DNA from: Chara braunii
Taxonomy: Eukaryota > Streptophyta > Charophyceae > Charales > Characeae
Length of the DNA stretch: 26,000 nt
Direction: 5' to 3'
NCBI GenBank assembly: GCA_003427395.1
Contig: BFEA01000004.1
Coordinates: 3,920,721 to 3,946,720 of the forward strand
Part shown: positions 10,601 to 22,000 of the stretch, one piece after another
Position numbering within the stretch: position 1 is the stretch's first letter
Layout: every line of letters starts with the position of its first letter
Translations under genes and position numbers: made by a program
The notes under the pieces: generated by a model
Database searches by the model: none
The model's input: the letters and a program-made list of their open reading frames with translations, nothing else
Told to the model about the DNA's origin: nothing

Positions 10601-13600
10601 ACTCAGGAACTGGGCTTGAGGCGATGCGGGTATGGCCACCCTGGGCGTTGCAAACGCCGGGCTATCCATTGCAGCACGGACTGTAAAGTGGAATTGGATT
10701 GGCGGGAAGCGGGGGGAGGACGGTGCTGCACAACATTACACTTGTGAGTGAGTTGCATTCTGCGATAACAGTGCCATATCTTAGCATGGTGAACATCTCA
10801 AAAGCAACCTAGTACTGCCATTGGGAATTTCATTGACTGTGCAGGCTGTCCTGATACCAACAGGACAACTCTATGTCCACTGGCATCCATACAAATCCTA
10901 TGAACACTCAATTCTCACAAGTGGTTTCAAGCGCTGACATGCCTCAATGCCAAAGACAAAGAGCTATTTCACTGCATACAGTTGCCTACCATAGTCACTG
11001 CATGACATTATCATGGACACAGTTCTTATGTTTGTTCATGTTCTGTCTGCCTAACCAATTACGTTATACATAACCACTGACACGGAGCACACTTGATTGG
11101 CGAGCACACTTGATTGGCACATGATTGATATGCTATGGAGCTGTCTGGCCCAGCCATTTTTCCACTAGCATCCTTCGGGACATCCATTAAAATTGGAACA
11201 GAGAAGATTAGCATGGGCCCTGCACAAGGATGACACGCATAGATCGAGAAATGGTCCCAAAAAAAAAAAAAGATGAACCCGATGAACACTCAATTAAGTG
11301 GTTTCAAGTGCCGACTTGGCTCAACGGCGAAGGCAAATAGCTCATTCACTGCTTACTTCCATGGCGCAATGCTATCATGGACACAGTTCTTATGACAGCC
11401 CATGTTCTATATTTATTTCCCTCCTCTGAAGTTGATCGCGTCATAAGCACTGACTAGGAGGAAATTGGATTGGCACATGAGAGCTATGCTACCAGGGTGC
11501 CTGGCCCACACATCTCTGGACCCATATGTCTGGGGTTCCCAGACAAGCCGGAAACCGCATTTGAGAAGGAAACAACTCCAAGCTTATTTCCAAGAAGTGG
11601 GTTTCAGTGGGGATCGGTATAAAGAGAGTTGAAGGGTTTAGAGGGGTACATTTCAATGCGGTGCTTTGCAGGAATGCTCAGCTATATTTCCGAAGTTCCA
11701 AGGTTATTTTCAATCATAAGATATCTACTCTCGCAGTGACGCTCAGCTAAAAGACTAAAATGTGTTCCCAATTTCCCAGGTCTTTTTTGGAACACACAGT
11801 TACACACTTGAAAACTTGAAATTTTCTTGCTTTTCCCCACGATGACCCACAGGTGGTCTGGCTGCCCACCCAGCCCGCACATTTGGATATGGACCAGAAC
11901 GCCCTAGTGCCTGTCTGAACTCCGGTCCCTCTATCTATCATGACATGCGCTCGTTCTCTTTTCAAAGCCATCACAAACGCACAACGGACTTCCTGGCAGT
12001 AAGCCCAGGAAATGGTGCACCACCATTTTGTGCCCACGTAGTACTCATGCCATGCGCTCGTTCTCTTTTCAAAAGGCCGAGAAAAATGGGGCTTGAAAGG
12101 CTTTCATCAGATCTTCCAAAAAGGCTTGACTGCAGGAAAGGAACAAAAGTACCACATGCAATCTGTGTGGACGTGCGTCACTAGATTCATACCTTCCAAC
12201 CATAGTCGGTGTGTGCACTGCTGGCGATAACCTGCAGCGTGGTCTCAAGCTTTCCGCATCAAAAACGGCAATCGAACCATCACAGAAGCCAACATACACA
12301 AGTTGACTGTCACAGGAGTACGTCGCTGCAGAGATGGGGGCCGTCATTGAGGGTATGCTCCCGGGTGCCCACTGCACATGTCAAAAAGCAACACAGAGAG
12401 AAAAAATTAGACTGCAGAAGTCAAAATCCAGAAAACCACAAAAAGTAACTTTTGGTCTAAGTGGCATGGCCGATGGTGGCGATACCCAACTGGTCGGCTC
12501 CCGACTAGCTGGTCGGTGGTCCACGATCATTAGTCCGGGGGTTATTAGCTCCCCACGACCGCCTAAGTCCGTTTTCAGTGCTCCTCTTCTTCTTCTTCCA
12601 GCTCCTCCACTGCAACTTTTCAAAGATGCGTTTTTCATTTATTGTTGTTCATTGATTGAACACATCTAGATCTGTTTCATTATAACCTTGAATGCCTTGA
12701 GATCCCTCATCTGTCCAATTCACCGGAGCTTTTGCTGTTGATTAATCTTTGCCCCATTGTTCACAACATCACATAAATGTTAGCTTTTAATTCCCAAAAC
12801 TGCCAAAACTTCCAACAGGGATTTTTCCCAAACTGTTTGGTAGATTCCCACGCGTTACGCACCCGTTCGCCACTTTGTTTTCAACTGAGAAAACAACGTT
12901 CTACTTGCATGTGTTACGCATATCGCTAGCATTCATTCAAGATCCGAAGAGTGAATAGGGTCGCCTTCGTATCACCTGCCACCTCATGCAGCCCGATTGA
13001 TAAATGATGCCTCCTCCTTTTGAAGATCACTCACCTTAATTACTTTTTACATCAAGAACATATGAGAGACCACACGGGATTACTTTTCTACTTTTCAACC
13101 ATCAAATCTTCGGTAAATCAAGATCTGAATGGTGAATAGGGTCACCTTTGTATCCCCTGCCACCTCATGCAGCCCCATTGACAACAGACCTTTCCAAAGT
13201 TACTCGCCTTAATTAGTTTTTTCGTCAATGATAAGATACCTTCTGATATTTTACTTTATTACTTAAGGTCTGGACAGAGAATAGAGTATTTACATACCCT
13301 GCCACATCCTGTGATGCGATTGACACAAAGGAGACCTCCTTTCTCAAGGTACTGACTTAGGTTTCCAACACCTACTGACTTAGGTTTCCAACACCCCCTC
13401 CCCCTACCCACCCCCCCAGAACCAGATCATTACTTGAGATCTTCACAGAGAATAGAGTCTTTACATACCCTGCCACACCCTGTGATGCGATTGACGCAAG
13501 TTACACCTTTCTGAAGGTTTCCACCACCCCCTCCCCCCAATAGCCAGATCACCCGGAAACATAGTTTGCACAGCGGTTTCCGGGAATTTGGGGCATGCAA

Positions 13601-15942
13601 AGGACGCCCCCATCTTCCTTGTCTCTGAAAACCCATCCAGAGAACCGCTGCCGCCCGGCCGGCAGTCCGCCGACCTCAGGGCTGACCGGGCGGCTGTGGT
13701 TGGCATTGCCTGTTGGTTCCATGCAACCATGCTTTCACTTTCAGCAAATTAGAAAACTTTTTATACGAAAACTTCAAAACTCGTGCTCCAACCCCCACCA
13801 GTGAGGCGCAGTGGTCACAAAGCCCGAAAGGGTTGGACGTGTTTGCCATCAGATGCAATCCAAAGACGAAGGACAAGTCAATTTGTGCCTGCATGGTGTC
13901 TCAATAGTGCACAGCTAGAGCTGTTGACATAGGTGATACGTTCAAATCCCATCCACCAAGGGAGGAGGAAAACGATGATGATGATGATGATGATGATGAC
14001 GACGATGATGTTGTTTATGTTGGCCATCATAAGAAGGTCAAGGGTTTATATCCTCTCCGACTCACTCCATGTTTCCTGATATCTCAAAACGAAAGGCACA
14101 GAAGATGGAAACCAACTGGGAGGAAGGCAGGGAGGAGGTGGAGATGGAGGAGGAGGAGAAGGAAAAGAAGAAGAAGAAGAAGTGGAAGATGATGACGATG
14201 AAGAATGGCAGCGACAATGATGATGACAATGATGAACACCATGACAAGGAGAATGATGCTGATAATGACGATGCCAACACCGCAGATGGTGATGAAGATA
14301 ATGGTAATGCTTGCATGATAACCATGGCAACACAGAACTGATGTGCAGAATACCCAAACAGCAAAGACGAAAACACAATTTCTGAGATCAACCCAATGAG
14401 GCACCAAGGACAACATATTGCACACTGTTAGCAGATGTTACTTCTGCCAATTCCACAAGGTTCTACCAGTCCCTTAGGGAACATGTTCTTACTGCCTGGT
14501 AAACTTGAAACTTTTCTCAGTCCGTCTGCAGCACTAAGTGCTCCCAGGGACATTGAATGTACAGGAATTGCGAGTTTGACTGAGTATGACAGATACGCAA
14601 CGAACTACAAGAAGGAAGCCAGACTCAATGAGGAAAAAGGAAGAGGTTAGGCAGACCTGCTTGAGTTTTTCCAGTTTCTGCACGTCCCATACTGACACGA
14701 GCATCTCATGTGAGACGAGTAACCTGTACTGATCATTGTTGAACTGAACCCTTGTGTCAGTCAGTCCACGAGGTGGCGGATTTATCAAGTACTTGCTTTT
14801 CCTTCGCTCCCATCCATCCAGGCTCCACACACAAAGCTGCAGCAGGATTCACCCAACACACCACATGCATCATCAGTTATGAGGTCCATGTATGGTTAGC
14901 TAGCCAACAACATAATTCACCCAAAGACAATATTCATCATCTGCCATGTTTTCCATGCATGCAACTTGCCAAGGACATCAATTCACTATTGGAGGAAGCT
15001 CACATTGCTCTAGCTAGCAATGCAGAACTGGCATCATGAAGCTTGGTAAAATAGCAAACCCCAATAAAATTAGCAATAGCTGCACCGAGGGGGAAAATAG
15101 CTAATGACAAAATGATTTAGCAACTGCCCTCTTTCGGAATTAAACTGCAAATTCAAATTTGAACCGCCAGTCCTTTGGAGTCCCCCTCTTCCTTCGATGT
15201 ATTACGAGCTGGGACGCTGTCATCTCCGTGTGAATGGCCAGCACACATTAGGAGCCAGACTGCACCAGGAGGAACAGACATAAATAGTACACATCCGGCA
15301 ATGGTTCTCTTAACCCACCACGGTTCTTTATTTCTGTGCAAAGAAGTTGCAGAGATCCACTACTGCAGATTGGGAAAACCACACTCCGACGTACTGGTGG
15401 TTTAACCAATGTGTATGGAGAGTTAACAATCCCAGACCAGTGATACATGCTCAGTTGAGCAATGTATATGGAGCCAAGGATCCGCAAAGTCGGTGATACA
15501 TGCTCAGTTGAGCGATGTATATGGAAGCAAGGATCCGCAAAGTGATAAAAGGACTCGAATGGACAATGCAGTGCCAGCAAAGCATCAACAAGCGATGTTC
15601 ATCCAGATACATATGAAAATAGCACAATGTAGCACAACAGAAGACTCAAACATATGACCTGACCTGTCAGATACTGGCATGACACCCCATCATACACCAC
15701 ACGTGAGAGATGGAGGAGGGACCACATACATGGAAGAAAGGTCCCTCCTTTAACACGCACATGTGGGAGATACCACGAATGAGAAGATGGGGGAGAGGCG
15801 AGACAAAGATGGTGAGGAGGGAGAAGACCAAGATTGTGATAGCGAAGTCCAAAAATAGTCTCCCAGCCGAATGTCCAATCAATGTCTACCTCAAAATGTC
15901 GAATCAGATCCTGGCCTCCATGCCCGCAGCAACCTCTGCCTG

Positions 15943-16033
<91 letters not shown>

Positions 16034-19000
16034 ACAGAAGAAGAAGAAGAAGAAGACGAAGAAGAAGAAGAGGGAGGAGGAAGAAGAGATGGAGGGCAAG
16101 ACGAAGAAGAAGAAGATGTCGTCTTCCTCGTTGTCTCACCTGCAGGTAACTGCCGCCCTGTACTAACTGCCGAATGTCGCTTTCTCTCTGCGTGCAGGTC
16201 GCTGGTGAGAGGGCCAGCTATGGCGCCAAGGCAGGAGCTCTGTCGACGCAGTATGATCTCCCCCTCCTTCCCTACCTACACCTCTACGTCGAGTGTATTT
16301 CTGCCGCACTGCTGCAGCAGCGTGTCGCCCAAGAAGTGAGCTACTCGAACTGTGTCTGCCCAGGCGTGGCCCAGCTATAAGTAGCACTGGGCCCCGCGGG
16401 TATGCCTCTGTGTGCCTCTGGTCCTAGACCAAAACGTGGCCTGCCTGGGTCCCTACCGGACGTCCAGGCCCTCCCTGCTGATGCACCAGGGAGTGTCCGT
16501 ACCTGGACAACAACGGATCGGGCCCGAAAACGGCCTTCCTGGGACCGTACAAGGCCCAAAATGCGGCCTTTGTCCGAACAGACCAAAAGTCTGTGGACGA
16601 ACTGCAAGTCCGAAGCGACGCCTGAACAGACAAAAATAGGACAGGAAAAATAAATAAATAAAGGAACGCTGCCTTAAATCGAATCCTGCAGCTTAAGGCC
16701 AGCCGTGGGCCTCCAGGGCGCATGTCCGAAGGGTGTGCGGCCTGGGGCCACCAGCAACCGTCGGGCCCCCGAAACGGGGCCCGTGTGCAGGCTCAGCGTG
16801 TAACACCAGGCTGACTACGAGATACAATTTTTTGGGGATTCAGTACAAGGAGGTCTGCAATCACCTGCGCGTCTGCTCCAGAAGAGACCAGCACATTCAG
16901 AGCTGCATTTGAGAATGCCAGGCCAGTGATTCGCTTCTGATGACCCTTCAGCTTGCTCTTCACCTGCGAGACCAATCAAACCAATCCAATTCATGACTTA
17001 CTGTTAGGGAACCAGGTTGATAGTGGTTAAAGAAAAAGCGTTCACCAAAACCAATTTTCAGTCATGTTACCTACAAACTGACAACAACTTCCGGTAGCGG
17101 TCCTCGAACCTCCCCCAGCTCCCAAAGCAAGATGCCCCAGAGCCTCGGGGACACACGGAAACAAACAACTCCTCGGCAGCATCATTCCCTCTAGGGTGGG
17201 ATGCGTAATTGCTGAATCCCTACAGTACCTTGTTCACAGATTTAACACATATGCAGACAAGATATGAACACATCCTTTTATGTTTGTCTGAAGTCAACCC
17301 TTGATTGCCCAACTCCTGAAATGCGCTGTGGATAGATGTAGAGGCATTGTAGACTGAATTCTCTCATTCATGCTAGAGATTCCACCTGCTGACTTGGTGG
17401 AAAGCCGTGCAGCCGTAGTAGTACTTTTTCCTTAAATTGTTTGAGGAAGACTCGAGAGTATCCGGCAAGCAACTTCCCAAAGAAGACCAGCAGTGATCCT
17501 GTGGAGCTTTCGTGAAATCATCCATTTTACCCACAGCCAGGCTTGTGACTCCCTGTTCTGATCTTCCTTTCAGAAAATGCTGCGGTTTATCCAACCTGAG
17601 CTACCTTAGCTCTCCAGGTCAAACAGATTCATGCTGTTCATTTGGACGCCTCATGTCGCCAGAACTAGCCCGACCTCATGTCGCCAGAGAACAGCATGAA
17701 CCTGCTGTGCTTGCAGCTTTAGCTGCTGGCCTTGATCAGTGGTTGGGAGAATTTGGATAATGATGCTGCCCCTAACCCCATGGGACTCAGGGGGTGGGCA
17801 GGCACAGAGGCAAAGTGGAAGATTCTGAGGGGTGGACAAGGTTCATGAGCGAATGCAGGGTTGTATTGAACGGAACCAGAAGACACGACGCTGCTGCTGC
17901 TGCTGGCACTGATGATGCTGCTGGGCTTCAGTGAGTCGGCACTACGGATGCTAAAACGTGCAAGGGTTATATTGAATAGATCGTGAAGGCATGGTGGAAC
18001 TCCAAACTCCAATACGGCGTTGTGTCCAGCATCCCTACACGGTGGCCACCCCCAGCGCATACAGGCTTCACATTATCACATCCGCTCCAGTGAACTTCAG
18101 TACACTTTGGAGTTTGGCATTCCATCCATAGCCACATGCATGAACTTGCGTGATGGAAACCAATGGCCAGCTGCTACAATGTGAGCACACGTCTCGACAA
18201 TATCATACTCAGAAAGACAGAAAGCATCAAGATGGCAACAAAGCAAAGAAAACAACACAAGCCTGCAAAATCGAGCACATGGTGGATGCATAAAAAGATT
18301 TACCAACAAAGTGCAGATACCAAAACAAAACAGCAAAATGGACAACAAACAGGGTATATCTGCTAAGAAAGTTACCAAAACCACGATACTGCATTTTGTA
18401 GGAGTGCTGCAGTACCCTTACAATGAAGCCTTACTGACCACATACCTCATCAAGCCGTACATTGTAGATTTGAATCGATGAATCGTCCATTCCAATTGCG
18501 ATGATGTTGTTGTCCTGAGGATGAAATGCGAGAAACGTTGCTGCAGGTGGCGGTTGCATGAACGTCGTCATCTCCTGCAATGAAAGTGTGGTCAGCGGCA
18601 GTTTACAACAGTTCAAAATGAGAAGGGTAACTTCAGCTTCAGGCACAAAGTGTGTTGTCACCCGGCTGGACAAAAAAGAGCATGACTGTGCCACATCGTT
18701 TCGAACTGATCAGGTGTGCGTGTGTTATCGGAAATCCCCACCATCAATGTCAATCCATCTGAACATGTAGACAACAAGACGGGCCAGCGCAGCTCCACCT
18801 GCAAAGCAAAGGTAGTACTGGTGATCATGCAACCAACGGAAAAGGAAAGAGTACTGTGATTGCGATATGGGAGAAGAGAATACAGAAAGGACATAGGAGG
18901 TCATACAACGGGAAACATAATTAAGCAAAGGAGGGAAAAACAAAAGGTGTATGGAAGATGTCAACCATACAGCATGAGAGATGCAAGTGAAAGTAAGAGA

Positions 19001-22000
19001 CTGAATCTGACACCCCTAAAACCTGAACCATACACACAAAAGCTATCGTCAAACGATGAGAGTTACACGAATGGAACAAACCAACGAACTGCCTCATGGA
19101 GAATGAATCAATCGGTGTTGAACGTTGGCAACCCTAAAGTCTGAACCATACACACAAAAGCTATTGCAGAAGGATGACAGTTACACAAATCAAACAAATT
19201 AACATAGGGACGGAGGAGGTGATCGGACATGCGATCTTCCATGGAGAACATTGGCAGGAATGACCTCTAGAATTGCAAACACAACTAAGAAGCAGACGTC
19301 CTTTGTGCATGCAATGAACTGCCTCGTGGAAAAACGTATCAATGGCAGATCCCCCATGTGTCATTTGTTGTCTGGTCACTTTTGTTTTTGTCCAATGATG
19401 TCCATCTTTGACTGTAAACATGCATTTCCACATGAATAGCGATTGACAGCACAGACAATGGGATGCTGAAGAGCATTGTAGGAAACAACGGCCTTCTTGC
19501 AGTCTTCAAATGTGTGAGTGCTGGTGTACGCTAGGCATGTGTACCAAGGAGAGAACGAGAGAGAGGAGATTCTCTCTCAGCCTCTCTGACCCTCCCTCTT
19601 ACCCTCATCATCATCCCCTTGTGCCAAACCCCTCTTGTTACCCGTGTGCCTTCAACTGGAACATGTTTTCAGCATCTGCATGTCTGCCTCTTATCGGCAC
19701 CGCAGATAGCTGCTAAAAATGGTTCCCTGGATACACAGAGAATGTTATAGCTCTACTAATCCTCTCACACAAGGGGCCAGAAACAACAGGCAAAGGAGCA
19801 TAAGTCTGGAAGGAGAGCTCCTTATACAAACCTTAAACGTGAGCATGTTGAACAGTGAGACCTTGCCACCAGATGCTGACATCACATAAGAGTCGTTCTT
19901 TGACAAAGCAATGCAAGGAACAGGCTCTTCTGGGTTCATATCTGATACGTTGTTTGTCATAACTATGCCACTGGCTGGCTGCCAAAGCTGTGGGGCCACC
20001 CCTGCTGTAGCCTGCATAATCACCGAGAAATCAACATCCACCGATTCTCATAGTTCAGGTTGTGCGCTCACTGCCAACCATGAAAAAAAAAAACACAGCT
20101 GTGGTCCTGTGCATTACGAGATTTATTTCCAACCCAGAACCAATGCACGGAGAATGTAAGTCCCACAAAACCGCACACAACTACGAGATCTATTTCCAAC
20201 CCAGAACCAATGCACTGTCCTCCGTGTCCTGTGCATTACGACTTGCGGCAAGTGGTACCTGCCTTTTAACCAATTGAAAGGGAAAGACAAAACAAAGGTA
20301 AGTCATCGGTGAAACTAATCGGCAAACAAAAGAGAGAACTGTTGACTATAAGTAACATGTTTGCCAGAAACATGGAAACATGAGACCATGTATACAAGGA
20401 ATACTAAGCCATTTCCTAGTACGGAGAGCAAAACACATAACTAGCCAAACCAGGCATGAGGACCCTTACCCTGCCTGTTGGATTGCGATCATTCCGTGGC
20501 CACTTCCATAGCTTGTGCACTGCATTTGACGCCAATGCTAACAAAGCTCCACCAGTGTTTGTGTAAATCAACCTCGAGACCTGCAAGAGAAGATCACAAT
20601 GCAGACCCTCAGTTTTAGATTACCTATTTACAAATTTAGAGACGGCGAAAGAAGCTCATTGGAAGAATCATTTAGAGACAGAGAAGTGACAGGACTAATG
20701 ATACCCTACTGATTATGTGTCGCAAAACAGGGTAACGAAGGCCTTATCCAAATGAATATCGGTAAGCAGAAAGTGATACCTTTAAACCACCAACCGCGGG
20801 CGTTTCCCATCAATGTGGTGCGACCAATGGGCTTTGGGGTACCCGCCCACAATGGCTGGAGGCGCCAGCCAAAATCGAAACAAAACGCCATCGGTTCGGC
20901 AAAACTTGGTGCACAGGGCGTTTCCCGGCCCGTCATCAATAGCTGGGCCAAGGACTGGTGGTTTAACAAGAACAAAAATGCAACAAAGTTGAACAAACCC
21001 ATAAAATGTCAGATTCAGGGTGCTCAACAATCCCAATCTGCTTGCAAGGCCAGATGCGTACGACAGAAAAATAAAGAGCAGTTTTTGCAACAATCCCAAT
21101 CTGAAGAGGAGCATAACGTGCTTAGAGCTTGAAATGGCTTGACTCAGATTCGCAACAACATTTTTTGCAACACCGTTTTTTGTCAGGTTCACGTCCAAAG
21201 TAAGATATTCCAGGCTTTTTGCAACATTTTGGCTTGAAATGGACAGAAAGCTGCACTGAACAGTATAAGGGATAGCAGGGACAAAAAACAAGCAAGTTGA
21301 CACGCCATTAACTTGAAATGAAGCAAAACGGACACAGACGCATAGCAGACAGTCCCTCGGTTCCTGTTTGTTCCAGACTTTTCGGTGTTCTTTCTTTCGA
21401 AATGACGCTACCAGAACATTCCTGCACACGAAGACACCCAAGTAATGATCTGTACTAAAACAAGCGGAGGTGAAGACAAACTAACAGAGGTTTTGTCAAA
21501 TTCTTAACACTATACGTGTTCATCGGCAAGCTCTTCACTGTCAAAATGGACAGGACAACCACGTGATAAACCGCGCCCAGGGGTTCTGGGTGGATTCTGT
21601 TGTCATGCTGGCATCTGCGAAGGTAGCATGGTTTTCATGACCAAGCTTGGTATCAGCCTGGAGGTGGTTATGAGAACCATGCCCTGTTATGTTCAGTTAG
21701 AGCTCACAGCTGTTAGGTCTGCTCAATCCTTTTCATTGGACGCGGAGGTGTTAGCCCGGTATGTAAACAATCGCATAGCCTAGCTTCGTTGACCACGACA
21801 GAGTTGCACGTGGTTAAGTTTGGAGAAGAATTCACAGAAGTGACATGAGCACGCAACATAGACATTGCAGCCAAATTGTTTTCCCTGGCAGAAGAATTCA
21901 CAACAACAGCAGGTCCACTCTTGAACACAGTTGGTGGCTGCAGTGGATGGTGCATTCTGATCCAATGTCATTTAGCATGTATTGCGTTCATTTGTGCTAC

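Larger units (their letters stand above)
9263..12192 (-). other. Largest TPL intron in the window, repeat-rich
   Basis: A 2930-bp intron with donor GTATGA. It holds the 151-bp tandem duplication (9842-10143), a Gly/Thr-type trinucleotide-biased stretch (10150-10560), a diverged duplication (10901-11511) with U6 retrocopy 4 at its junction, and a 23-bp direct repeat ending TCTCTTTTCAAA (11944-11966 and 12052-12074). A 193-codon plus-strand open frame at 9361-9942 has no recognisable domain. Confidence 0.8.
12372..14656 (-). other. TPL intron with a decayed repeat array and microsatellites
   Basis: A 2285-bp intron with donor GTCTGC and acceptor GTGCAG. It holds the four-unit array (12938-13500), a 23-bp tandem repeat (13350-13395), a GAT tract (about 13973-14011) and a purine-rich tract (about 14109-14290). 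The purine tract translates into Glu/Lys/Asp-rich low complexity only. Confidence 0.75.
14837..16864 (-). other. TPL intron with MITE, tandem repeat, microsatellite and GC-rich block
   Basis: A 2028-bp intron with donor GTGATT. It holds the MITE 15159-15405, a 53-bp tandem repeat (15441-15546), a TC microsatellite with adjoining GAA tract (15946-16120), and a GC-rich block (about 16385-16790) of unknown origin that ends in a strong hairpin. No exon was recognised inside it. Confidence 0.75.

Noticed and set aside
14069-14341. Glu/Lys/Asp-rich 90-codon frame
   Set aside because: It is a translation of a purine-rich and GAT microsatellite tract within an intron.
15599-16339. Frames of 166 and 209 codons across the TC/GA repeat
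   Set aside because: Open only because the dinucleotide repeat lacks stops; Arg-Glu and Ser-Leu runs are artefacts.
20782-21441. 219-codon minus-strand open frame
   Set aside because: It reads straight through a MITE and intron sequence and has no similarity I can name.
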